DNA from: Rhodococcus sp. 4CII
GTDB lineage: Bacteria; Actinomycetota; Actinomycetes; Mycobacteriales; Mycobacteriaceae
NCBI RefSeq assembly: GCF_014256275.1
Contig: NZ_JACCFE010000002.1
Span: forward strand, 3,514,001-3,578,000
Reading direction: 5' to 3'
DNA: 64,000 nucleotides
A model generated the notes under the pieces. It saw nothing but the letters and a program-made list of their open reading frames with translations. It made no database searches and was not told where the DNA came from. Positions 17,874 through 26,221 of the stretch are shown one piece after another; positions within the stretch are counted from its first letter, which is position 1; each line of letters opens with the position of its first letter. Both the position numbers and the translations under genes were made by a program.

Positions 17874-17891
17874 CGCGTAGTCGACTACGCG
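17874..17891. promoter_or_regulatory. 18-bp perfect palindrome between the LAL regulator and propeller gene
   Basis: CGCGTAGTCGACTACGCG is a perfect 18-bp palindrome, 28 bases past the regulator stop and about 135 bases before the propeller gene's ATG. Its size suits a LuxR-type dimer site, so it may be the operator through which the LAL regulator acts on the propeller gene. It could instead fold as a 7-bp stem with a TCGA loop, but no T tract follows it in the direction of transcription. Confidence 0.5.
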
Positions 17892-17918
17892 ATTTCTAAT
17901 TACTGCGGCAACGCGCGA

Positions 17919-20468
17919 TCAGCGCAGCCTGGCGTGGTAGCGGTGGCCTTCGACTGTGCGGACGGAGACTCCGAGGCGTTCGGCGATCTCTTTGTTGGTG
18001 AGGCCCTGGGAGACGAGGGCGACGATTTCGCGCTGCCGCCTCGTGAGTGGGGTGGTTTCGCCGGCTTGGCGCAGTGCGGGGGTGTTGAGTCCGCGGTGGG
18101 TGCCTGCCAGCGTCCTCGCACGTTCGATAGCGGTCAGTGCGGAACCGTGATGTTGCTGTTCGCGGAAGAGAGTTCCGGCCTGGGCGGAGGCATCGGTCGC
18201 TGCGACGATGTCACCGATTTCTTCGTACCGTCGTGAGGCTTCGGCGAGTTTTTCGGCGTTGGCTCTGGTCAGGCCGCTGGCATGCAGTGCAACGGCGTGG
18301 ACGCGTGGCCCGTCGACGAGGGCGGTGAGCTCGTTCAGCCGGTGCGCTGTGGTGCGATCGCCGAATTGCGATGCGGCTTGCAGACACATGAGTTCTTGGC
18401 CGAAGTGGCCGCGATCGGCCGCGATCGCGGCCGCCTTCCGGGCGAGGCGGATTGCATCGGCGATCATCTGCTGGGCGGCCGCAGCCCATGCTTTGGCGAG
18501 GATGCACGCTGATCGGAGGAAGCCGTATGGATTCAGCGTGTCGAGATCGCGAACCAGCTCCGCTGCGCGTTTCCCGTCCCCGCGATGCGATACCGCGAGA
18601 ATCAGGTAAACCCGGCAGCTGACGACAGCTGATCTGTCGTACGTGGTGGTACGGAATTCGCGATCCGCCCTGTTCAGAACCTCGAGCGCAGCGTCCAGGC
18701 GACCTTGGGACAGGTCAACGTAGCTGTGGAGTAATGAGACAAACAAACCTATGGTTCCGGGAGTGTTCGCGGCATACTCGACAAACTGGGTCATGACTTG
18801 TTCCGCGGCCTGAAGGTACCCCGCGATGAACATTGCTTCGATGTGGAAGTAGACGATCCCGTACTCCAGCGCGGCAGCATCGCTGGATGTTGCGACTAAA
18901 GCGGAGGCTCGCTTGGTCAACGGAAAAACCTTGGCGGCCTTTCCCGAGTAACCGTGGGCAATGACCAGGGCGCATGAGGTGAGCACGAATGCCATATCGC
19001 TCGGCGCAGCCTGAAAGACTACGTTTCCTGCGGCGATCGCGCTGTCAGGTCGGCCCTGCACCGACTCGAGGAGTGCTTCGAATGCGGCTAGCTCGGATGA
19101 TTTGTGATTATGGGGCGCTTCCTTGGCGATTGTCAGTTCTTGTCTCGCCCGTTCGGGATCGCCGAGGCTCCAGCATAGGGTGCCGACACGCATAACGGAC
19201 AGTCGCCGTTGCTCCTCGATCGTTAGCGCGTTCTGATCGAGCGCCTCGAGCAGGGTGAGTGCATCCTGTGCCCGACCAACGTAATTGAGCACCCAGTAGT
19301 GCAGCATCGCGCCTTGAAAGCCGCTGTCAGATATGTGTCCGGCGTCCGCGAAACGAAGGGCGAGGAGAGCATCGTGGAGCCGTAGTGCGGTGGCAGTTGC
19401 GGCGAGGTAAAGCCCCAGGTCGGGCGGCAGGTCGGATTCGAGTGTCAGCAATGCCCGTCGCAACAAAGCTGCGGGTGTTGGATCAGCGCGGGCGGAAAGG
19501 GCGGTTGCGAGACGACCGCGCAGGCGGCGCAGTTGCAGGAGGTTGCCAGTGCTGCGACGGACTTCACCGTAGAGGGGGTGGCTGAGGCGGACGGCGATCT
19601 CGCCGTTGTCGCTGGTCATGTCGATGAGGCCGCGGGAATGCACATCCTTGACCGCATGCGGGCTGGTGAGGATTTCCAACACCGTGCCGTCAATGGGTTC
19701 GCCAATCGCGAGGTAGTCGAGGACTTCTGCCGTGTCATCGGTCAGCGAACCAAGCTGGCCGGTAATGAGTTTGGCGAGGGTGGGTGAGACGACGGGTTCA
19801 CCGCTCAACTGCCAGGTGCCGACGTCGCTCACGAGCCGTCCGGCGTCCCGTTCCTGGCGAACGAGATGCCGCAGGAACAGCACATTGCCGCGGGTCAGGT
19901 TCCACAGTTCGGCCGCCGTTGCGGGGGCGACGGGCCCAGCGAGCGCCTGCGAAAGCAGGCGTTCAGTGTCGTTCTCGCGCAAGGGATCTAAATCGAGCCG
20001 GTCGAGGAACCCGTCTTTCCAGAGGGTGGTAATGGTGTCGGGGGCCGGTTCGGTGTTGCGCAGGGTGAGCACGACCCTGGCAAGGCCGCGCTGCACGAGT
20101 TGTTGGATGACGACGACGGACAGGTCGTCGAGCAGGTGAACGTCGTCGACGGCCACGACTACGGGCTTGTCGCCGGCAGTGAGCGCTTTGATGACGGTAT
20201 GGATGACCATCATCGGGTCGGCCTGCGAGATCGGTGCCCATTGAGCAAACGCTCCCAACGGAAGAGTTCGGGCCGAGGCCGTAGCGGTGACCCACCGGAC
20301 GGTGTGACGTTTGGCAAGTACGGCGACGGCAGCACTCGCCAACCGACTCTTGCCAACACCGGCACCGCCCGCCACAAGAACCCCAGAGCCATCACCAGAG
20401 CCTTCGATAGTCGCCCAGATGCGCCGCAGTTCTTCATCCCTGCCAATAAGTGGCCATACACAGTCCAC
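17919..20468 (-). CDS. LAL-type LuxR family regulator
   Basis: An 849-residue ATP-dependent activator of the large LuxR (MalT/LAL) class. It starts at GTG 20468 with the usual opening of the family (WPLIGRDEEL). Walker A is GGAGVGKS (about residues 34-41) and Walker B is VVAVDDVHLLDD. A long helical middle region, probably TPR-like, runs to about residue 790. The C-terminal helix-turn-helix is LTRRQREIVALVSQGLTNKE followed by AERLGVSVRTVEGH. Regulators of this class respond to an unknown small molecule and ATP and activate a neighbouring gene. The nearest target in the same direction is the propeller gene. Its codon use is slightly less G/C-biased than that of the neighbours. Confidence 0.88.
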   Translation of the reverse strand: MDCVWPLIGRDEELRRIWATIEGSGDGSGVLVAGGAGVGKSRLASAAVAVLAKRHTVRWVTATASARTLPLGAFAQWAPISQADPMMVIHTVIKALTAGDKPVVVAVDDVHLLDDLSVVVIQQLVQRGLARVVLTLRNTEPAPDTITTLWKDGFLDRLDLDPLRENDTERLLSQALAGPVAPATAAELWNLTRGNVLFLRHLVRQERDAGRLVSDVGTWQLSGEPVVSPTLAKLITGQLGSLTDDTAEVLDYLAIGEPIDGTVLEILTSPHAVKDVHSRGLIDMTSDNGEIAVRLSHPLYGEVRRSTGNLLQLRRLRGRLATALSARADPTPAALLRRALLTLESDLPPDLGLYLAATATALRLHDALLALRFADAGHISDSGFQGAMLHYWVLNYVGRAQDALTLLEALDQNALTIEEQRRLSVMRVGTLCWSLGDPERARQELTIAKEAPHNHKSSELAAFEALLESVQGRPDSAIAAGNVVFQAAPSDMAFVLTSCALVIAHGYSGKAAKVFPLTKRASALVATSSDAAALEYGIVYFHIEAMFIAGYLQAAEQVMTQFVEYAANTPGTIGLFVSLLHSYVDLSQGRLDAALEVLNRADREFRTTTYDRSAVVSCRVYLILAVSHRGDGKRAAELVRDLDTLNPYGFLRSACILAKAWAAAAQQMIADAIRLARKAAAIAADRGHFGQELMCLQAASQFGDRTTAHRLNELTALVDGPRVHAVALHASGLTRANAEKLAEASRRYEEIGDIVAATDASAQAGTLFREQQHHGSALTAIERARTLAGTHRGLNTPALRQAGETTPLTRRQREIVALVSQGLTNKEIAERLGVSVRTVEGHRYHARLR

Positions 20469-20894
20469 TGCGCAATCTTAGCTACTGCGTTAGTAGGCGC
20501 GCGGGAAATCATCGATCCCTGATGCTTTGGGTTTCCAGCGGTAGTTGGCGCGACGAATCCTCCGGCCTGAGCGAGCCGGTAGCTGTCAGCGGTCGACACG
20601 AGCTGTGAAATGTGTTGCTGCGCAATGATACCTAATTGCGGCTAACAACGATATGTCCAATTCCGCACTGCTTCCATGGTTTAGGTTGCTCATTCGGGAA
20701 TTTCGTCACATGTGACGTTTCACGGTCGCGATCCGGTCAGTGTGGGCGTGTGCATCGTGGCCGGTATCGGTGTCTGTGCGCGGATTGAAATTGTCCAGCC
20801 CACGACCGATAACGCGAAACCCCCGCTGTTGTGGCGTTCTGACGTTGAGCCGCTACAGCGGATCCTCTCGGTGGGCGATTTGGTTGCGAAAACA
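20469..20894. other. Intergenic region, no gene recognised
   Basis: The region upstream of the LAL regulator has a locally A/T-rich stretch near 20620-20700 that may hold promoters. I see no convincing coding sequence, repeat or structured RNA in it. Confidence 0.5.
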
Positions 20895-21240
20895 TCACTG
20901 CCGAAACCCCTGCTGGGTCACCGTAGCTATGAGATCGCCTGTGCAGGAGTAGATCAGCCCGCGCGCGGTACCCAGCCCGCGTGCTGCGCTGTGTGGGCTG
21001 TCTTGGACGTACAGCAGCCATTCGCCGATCTGGACGTCCTGGTGAAACCACAGAGCATGATCGACGCTGGCTACCTTCTGTTCGCCGGCACTGCCCAGGT
21101 CGCCGCGTGTCTTGGCGATCACGGGCAGTAGGGATCGGTCGGACGCGAACGCCACGATCGCTCGGTGCAGATTCTGAGGGGCCGAGTGCCCGAGTGGTTC
21201 GGCGCGGAACCAGAAGCGCCGGATCGGCGCATCGACGACG
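20895..21240 (-). pseudogene. 3' remnant of an acyl-CoA thioesterase II (TesB) gene
   Basis: The minus strand from about 21240 to 20895 encodes roughly 112 residues matching the C-terminal hot-dog domain of TesB-type thioesterases: PIRRFWFRAEPLG, then VAFASDRSLLP, then ASVDHALWFHQD, then GEWLLYVQDSPHSA, then GLIYSCTGDLIATVTQQG. The family is about 290 residues, so the whole first domain is missing. An in-frame TAG lies just upstream and no start codon with a ribosome site precedes the homology. The remaining part has no internal stop, so the truncation is fairly recent. It would have hydrolysed acyl-CoA esters. The break lies at the start of the A/T-rich promoter region of the next GntR gene. 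Confidence 0.75.
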
Positions 21241-21285
21241 GTGTCGTCATCTATCTACCGCAGCCTACGTGACAGACGCTACATA

Positions 21286-21359
21286 CTCTATAGAGAGTGG
21301 TCTACTGTTCATATAGCAGTCAGACGGGCGACCGCCACGTCGATCGTGCACACTGTGTG
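21286..21359. promoter_or_regulatory. Promoter region of the GntR/MFS pair with two palindromes
   Basis: This A/T-richer stretch upstream of the GntR gene holds CTCTATAGAG (21286-21295), a perfect palindrome, and CACACTGTGTG (21349-21359), a second one. GntR proteins often bind short palindromes near their own start, so these are candidate operators. I cannot assign promoter elements with confidence. Confidence 0.35.
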
Positions 21360-21418
21360 GAGTACAGAAAATAGAGTGGCGTGTCAGCTGCTCACCGGGA
21401 GAAGCGGAAGGGGTCGTC

Positions 21419-22129
21419 ATGACGTCGAGCGACACAGGATCGGTGGCGCCCCCGGTCAGCCGGACCGAGTACGTCGCCGAACGACTCAAGCAGGACGTCG
21501 CCTCCGGCGCGATCAAACCAGGTGAACTGATCAAACAGACGGTGCTGGCGAAGCGATACGGCGTCAGTGCCACACCCGTACGGGAGGCGATGCGCCTGCT
21601 CGCGGCCGACGGGGTGCTCACCTACTCCCCCCACAAGGGCGCCTCCGTGCGAGAGATGACCCCGGACACCGCACGCGACCTGTATCGCCTTCGAGCCGCG
21701 GCCGAGCGTGAGGCAACGGAGATGGCGGTGGAGCGGATGACCCCGCCGGGACTCGAGCTGATCAAAGCGAAGCACGCCGATCTCGACCGGGCACAGCGCG
21801 ACGGCACCGCGTCGGCAGCCGAGCTGTCCCTGATGAACCGGGCATTCCACTTCGCCATCTACAGCCTGACGTCACCGTTGGTCGTCCAGCACATCGAACT
21901 GCTCTGGTCCCGGCTGACTCCCAGCACCACGGTATGGCGACACCCGGTGGACGCGCACGAGCTGGAAAAGGACCACGACCTCATCCTCGAGGCCATCGTG
22001 CGCAAAGATGCCAAGGCCGCCGGCGCCTACATGGCACAGCACATCCAGCGCGCGTACAAGATTCGCGAAAGCCAGCCCGAGCTGCGCGCCGCCGGTTCGG
22101 ACGAGCGCGAAGACTTCGGGACGGCCTGA
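21419..22129 (+). CDS. GntR family regulator (FadR/FCD type)
   Basis: A 236-residue regulator; ATG 21419 is preceded by GGAAGGGG. The winged helix is at about residues 15-75 (KPGELIKQTVLAKRYGVSAT, then PVREAMRLLAADGVL). The FCD ligand domain shows its Asp/His metal-site pattern, with His in MNRAFHFAIY, His in KDHDLILEAI and His near AYMAQHIQRAY. Its ligand is probably an organic acid. The MFS gene begins 31 bases after its stop, so the regulator and the transporter form one unit and it most likely controls that transporter. Confidence 0.87.
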   Translation: MTSSDTGSVAPPVSRTEYVAERLKQDVASGAIKPGELIKQTVLAKRYGVSATPVREAMRLLAADGVLTYSPHKGASVREMTPDTARDLYRLRAAAEREATEMAVERMTPPGLELIKAKHADLDRAQRDGTASAAELSLMNRAFHFAIYSLTSPLVVQHIELLWSRLTPSTTVWRHPVDAHELEKDHDLILEAIVRKDAKAAGAYMAQHIQRAYKIRESQPELRAAGSDEREDFGTA

Positions 22130-22160
22130 CGGTGAGACCGACACAGAGCCGGCCCCGGGA

Positions 22161-23324
22161 GTGAAGTCCTGGTTCGTCTCCCTCTGCATCGTCACGGCTC
22201 TCCTTCAGGCGGTCTATGCCGCTGTCCGCGTGATGATCTCGTACCGAGCCCTCGAACTCGGCGGCGACGGAGCGACCGTGGGGATCTTGACAGCGCTGTA
22301 TTCGCTCGTCCCCCTCGTCGCGGCGATTCCCATAGGCCGGGCCGTGGACGGCCGCCACGCCGCCGCGGTACTGCGCCTCGGAGCAGCGATTTCCGTCGCC
22401 GCGGTCGGCGCGATTCTCCTCAGCACCGACCTGATTGTTCTCGCCCTCGGCGCCATCCTGCTCGGCTTCGGCCACATCTTGACCCTGGTCTCCGGGCAGG
22501 GATACGTCCCGCTGATGTCGACACCCGACCAGTACGACCGGCGCTTCGGTGGGCTGACGGTGTGGATCTCGGTAGGCCAGTCCATCGGCATTCCGGTGGC
22601 AGGTCTCATCGCCTCCCGCAGCCACGAAGGGCACGTCGACACCACCGCCTCCCTGCTCGTGATGCTGGTGCTCGCAACACTCGCCACCACGGCGAGCCTC
22701 TCGCCATACTTTCGAATCCCCACCGCGATGCACCGCAAATCGAAGTCACGCGAACAGCAGTCGACGATCGCGATGCTTTCCACCACCGGCATGCGCCCTG
22801 CCGTCTTCAGCAGCCTGATCGTGCTGACCTCGATGGATCTGACCACCGCGTACCTCCCCGTGCTCGGTGAGCAGTACGGATTCTCGGTGCTGACCGTGAC
22901 CGCGATCCTCACCGCCCGTGCGATCGCTGCCATCGTCTCCCGCATGTTCTTGACGCAGCTTCTCCATTTCGCCCCACGCCGATGGCTGCTGATTTCCGGT
23001 ACCCTCTGTTCCGCGTTGCCCGTCGCCCTCATTCCCGCTGTACCGCAACCGGTCGTCGTCGCCGTCCTCATGTCGGTTGCCGGGTTCTTCTGGGGCCTCG
23101 CGCAACCCCTCACCATGACCTGGGTGGCTGGACTGGTCCCGCCCCCGAACCGCGCCTCCGCGCTGTCCCTCCGCTTGACCGGCAACCGGCTCGGACAGGT
23201 CTTCATCCCCCTCACCGCCGGGGCAATCGCCGGCTCCGCCGGCGCCGACGCCGTCTTCGTGCTGACCGGCGGTCTTCTCGCGGGCGCCGCGTTCTCGACA
23301 TGGCGGGCGCTCACGCGACGATAG
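22161..23324 (+). CDS. MFS transporter
   Basis: A 387-residue permease with about eleven or twelve membrane segments. I use GTG 22161, the first usable start after the GntR stop, since it opens just before the first membrane segment (SWFVSLCIVTALLQAVYAAV). A typical MFS loop motif is visible as PIGRAVDGRHAAAV after the second segment. A DQYDRRFG loop follows the fourth. The protein is shorter than most MFS members but appears complete. The substrate is unknown; the GntR neighbour suggests a small carboxylate or a xenobiotic. Confidence 0.78.
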   Translation: MKSWFVSLCIVTALLQAVYAAVRVMISYRALELGGDGATVGILTALYSLVPLVAAIPIGRAVDGRHAAAVLRLGAAISVAAVGAILLSTDLIVLALGAILLGFGHILTLVSGQGYVPLMSTPDQYDRRFGGLTVWISVGQSIGIPVAGLIASRSHEGHVDTTASLLVMLVLATLATTASLSPYFRIPTAMHRKSKSREQQSTIAMLSTTGMRPAVFSSLIVLTSMDLTTAYLPVLGEQYGFSVLTVTAILTARAIAAIVSRMFLTQLLHFAPRRWLLISGTLCSALPVALIPAVPQPVVVAVLMSVAGFFWGLAQPLTMTWVAGLVPPPNRASALSLRLTGNRLGQVFIPLTAGAIAGSAGADAVFVLTGGLLAGAAFSTWRALTRR

Positions 23325-23325
23325 C

Positions 23326-23484
23326 CATTGCGATTACAGCAAGTGGGACGGACTGGCCGGATGGTTCGTCGAATACCTGCGCACGCATCCGGAGCTGGTC
23401 ACCGACAACTACCTCGCTCGATGGTTCCGCGCCACCATCGGTGCGGATGCCCGGGTGACGCGACAGGTGCGAATCCACGTGTAA
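23326..23484 (+). pseudogene. Orphan 3' coding fragment
   Basis: Directly after the MFS stop the plus strand is open with G/C-rich third positions for about 52 codons and ends at TAA 23482-23484 (for example KWDGLAGWFVEYLRTHPE, then NYLARWFRATIGADARV). No start codon or ribosome site fits it. It looks like the 3' end of a lost gene. I do not recognise the family. Confidence 0.4.
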
Positions 23485-23616
23485 GGCATGCCGGAAACCG
23501 GACGATGTACATGTCGGCACCCAGTGATACTGATGACTTGAAATCTGGACGCCAGGTGCGGAAGCCCTCGAATCCGTGCTTCACCGGCGACGCAGCGAGG
23601 ACACAGACGGCCAGGG

Positions 23617-24651
23617 GTGAATGATGTGACCGCATCAGGGGACAGCAGAGAAGCCGACCTCGTCCTCGCGGGCGGTGGCGTCAAGGGAATCGGATTGGTC
23701 GGCGCCGCCTCGGCGCTCCTCGATGCCGGCTACACGATTCATCGCGTCTCCGGTACGTCGGCGGGCGCGGTGGTGGGCGCCGTCCTGGCGGCCGCCACCG
23801 CCGGCGGGGAACCGATGACCGGGGAGCAGCTGAAGCAGCTCACCCATCTGAACTACCGCGAGTTTCTCGATCCGGGCCTGCTCGAGAGCATCCCGGTCGT
23901 CGGGCAGTCGTGGGCGCTGCTGCGGGGCACCGGACTCTACCGGGGCGATCGTGTCCACCAATGGCTCCAGGACACGCTCGCGGGGCTCGGGGTCTCGACC
24001 TTCCAAGACCTGCAGATCGACGACGACACCCTGCCACCGAACCAGCGGTACCGGTTGGTGGTCACCGTGACCGACGTGACGACCGGGCAGTTGGTGCGAT
24101 TGCCCTGGGACTTCGAACGGGTCTACGGCCTCGACCCCGACACCCAGTCCGTCGCCGACGCGGTGCGGGCGTCGATGGCGATCCCGTTCTTCTTCCGTCC
24201 CGTCTCGTTGACCAGTGCCGCCGGAATGACCTCGACGCTGGTGGACGGCGGGGTGCTCTCGAACTTCCCGATCGATTCGCTGGACCGGACCGATGGACAG
24301 GTGCCGCGCCGGCCCACCTTCGGGGTCACCGTGCTGCCCAATCTGCCGGCCGGAAACGATGACGTCATCCCCTATCTCAAACTTCTGCGCCTGCTCCGGC
24401 CACCGCACCTGTTCGAGAGCGTTCTGAGCACCATGCTCGTCGGCCGCGATCAGACGTACCTCAACCAGCCGTGGGTGAGTGTCCGGGCGATCAGGGTGGA
24501 CTCCACCGAGGTGGGGGTCCTCGACTTCGACCTTCGACAGAAGGACGTCGAGGCTCTGCACCGGAACGGATACGAAGCGGCGCAAGCGTTCCTGTCCACC
24601 TGGGATTGGGCATCGTATGTTCGGAGGTTCCGGCCGGTGCCGCCCGGATAG
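23617..24651 (+). CDS. Patatin-like phospholipase
   Basis: A 344-residue lipid acyl hydrolase of the patatin/RssA type. The oxyanion-hole motif GGGVKGIG is at residues 19-26, the nucleophile elbow GTSAG places the catalytic Ser at 48, and the dyad Asp is 210 in VDGG. These three elements are complete. GTG 23617 is used; a GTG at 23626 would remove three residues and has a slightly better ribosome site. Enzymes of this family cleave acyl chains from phospholipids or other lipids at the membrane. No signal peptide is visible. It appears to be transcribed alone. Confidence 0.87.
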   Translation: MNDVTASGDSREADLVLAGGGVKGIGLVGAASALLDAGYTIHRVSGTSAGAVVGAVLAAATAGGEPMTGEQLKQLTHLNYREFLDPGLLESIPVVGQSWALLRGTGLYRGDRVHQWLQDTLAGLGVSTFQDLQIDDDTLPPNQRYRLVVTVTDVTTGQLVRLPWDFERVYGLDPDTQSVADAVRASMAIPFFFRPVSLTSAAGMTSTLVDGGVLSNFPIDSLDRTDGQVPRRPTFGVTVLPNLPAGNDDVIPYLKLLRLLRPPHLFESVLSTMLVGRDQTYLNQPWVSVRAIRVDSTEVGVLDFDLRQKDVEALHRNGYEAAQAFLSTWDWASYVRRFRPVPPG

Positions 24652-25574
24652 CTCCCCCTGCGCTGCGTATCCGCCCGGGAACCGCCTCGGTCACCGTGCA
24701 CACCGACACGACTTACCTGACCTGCTTGACTTGATCTGTTTGACCGCCCATTGCACGACGTCGTGGCCCCGCCCCGAGGGCGGCGAAGAACTTGCCGGCC
24801 GCCCGTCAGCAGGGCGATCTCCTCGTGCAACAGTCGCGACAGCCGCGCCTGGGCGATATCGGGTCGAGGTCGCGCTCTGTGAATGTCATCCGGTACGCAT
24901 CCAGGGGAGGGGGGCGGCCCAGCGCGGCGAGTAACTCGATTGGTCTGGCGCACCAGCCAGTCCCCGTGAAAGACCCGGGGCGCCCTGCACGAGCCGTAGG
25001 TAGTTCACCACATGGGGGTGCGACGCCATGCTCACTGCCTTCGACGACCTTCGTGCAGAATTTTACGACCGAGGCCCGCTGACCATCAGTTACGTCATCG
25101 CGGTTGGTAACCGCCGCTTCGTTACTCCGACTTCGGCCGCTGTGATCGCCACCACATGTATTGACTTCGGCGATCCGAACATTTTTACTTGAGCAGCCCT
25201 CAAATGAAGGGCAGGCTTAGCTACATTCTGTGGAACAGCTGTGAGCACCCAGTTCGAGAGGAGACCGTTTCGTGGGCACATCGGCACACCGCCTCCTCGA
25301 CGACGGCACCCACTCCAGGGGCTGACCAGCTTCCGCAGATTGGCGCCGGGGCAGCGCGCGCCAACAACCGCACCCGTTGACCTGTGCGGACATCTCGTTC
25401 GCGCACTTCACCCCGAGGACCGGTTCGCCCATGCACTCCCCCGCCCGCCCCACACTCGTCCGGAGCGTCGCGTGACGCGCCCCGACACCGCGCCCGAGTC
25501 GCCCACCCTGATCTCGCCGGTCACACCACTGGCCCCGCGACAGGTTCGCGCCGACACCGTGTCGTGGGGCGCGA
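24652..25574. other. Intergenic region with at most one small ORF
   Basis: About 900 bases separate the patatin gene from the first secure codons of the membrane protein. Apart from the 54-codon ORF listed next, I see no recognisable gene. The reading frame of the following gene is open upstream to 25241, but its predicted N-terminus there (Arg/Pro-rich, rich in His) does not look like real protein. Confidence 0.4.
25028..25192 (+). CDS. Possible small protein, 54 aa
   Basis: An ATG ORF of 54 codons (MLTAFDDLRAEFYDRGPLT, then SYVIAVGNRRFVTPTSAAV). GGGGGTG lies 10-14 bases upstream. The third codon positions are less G/C-rich than in neighbouring genes and no family is recognised. It may be chance. 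Confidence 0.25.
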   Translation: MLTAFDDLRAEFYDRGPLTISYVIAVGNRRFVTPTSAAVIATTCIDFGDPNIFT

Positions 25575-26173
25575 TGCATGGTGGACGACCACCAGGTCGT
25601 GGTCTTACCCGTCGCCTGCCCACCCCGGCGGGTGAGCCCGAACGCCCACTCGCATTGCATGACTCGTGGCTCGCCGTCGTGGCCGCCGCGGTCCTTGCCG
25701 GGTTCACCCTGGCCGGCGCCGCGTGGATCTCGGTGCATGTCGAGGTCGATTCCGCACTCCACACGGCGGCCCTCTTCGTGCATCTCGCGTCGCTGGTCCT
25801 CGGCTTCGGCGGTGTCCTCATCGCGGACTACCTGGTGCTGCTGTGGATCTCGGGTCGCTCGACACTCGCCGAGGCCATCGGTGGTGCGGAGCGGTTGCAC
25901 CTGCCGATCTGGGCGGGCCTGGCCGGGCTCGTGGCCAGCGGCGCCCTCCTCGAACCGAACCTCGCCTCCGCGCTCACCCGGACCAAGCTGGTGCTGGTTC
26001 TGCTCCTGACCGTCAACGGGCTGCAGGCGCTGATCCTGGGTCGGCGAATCGCGCACAGCGATGCGACGCATCTGCCTGCCCGGCTGACGCTGTGGGGCGC
26101 GGCCACCGCACTCGTCTCCCAGTTGTGCTGGTGGGGCGCCGTGTGGATCGGCTTCTGGAACGCCGAGAACTGA
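25575..26173 (+). CDS. Integral membrane protein, five or so membrane segments
   Basis: The secure part is a membrane protein from about residue 30: WLAVVAAAVLAGFTLAGAA, then a segment with FVHLASLVLGFGGVLIADY, a third around LPIWAGLAGLVASGALL, a fourth around LVLVLLLTVNGLQAL, and a last one around ALVSQLCWWGAVWIGFW. ATG 25575 gives 199 residues; starts from 25241 onward are possible in the same frame but less likely. The His in FVHLASLVLGFGG and its setting recall CopD/DUF2269-type membrane proteins that may bind haem or metal, but the match is weak. It lies 48 bases before a lipoprotein gene and probably in one operon with it and with the Hsp70-like gene. Confidence 0.65.
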
Positions 26174-26221
26174 TCGTCCCCGTACCACCGATTTCCCCGA
26201 ACACCCGAGAGGCCCCACCCG

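Noticed and set aside
24716..24752. Repeated TGACC/TTGAC words as a regulatory repeat array
   Set aside because: The units vary in sequence and spacing and have no matching gene start nearby; they are within what chance can give.
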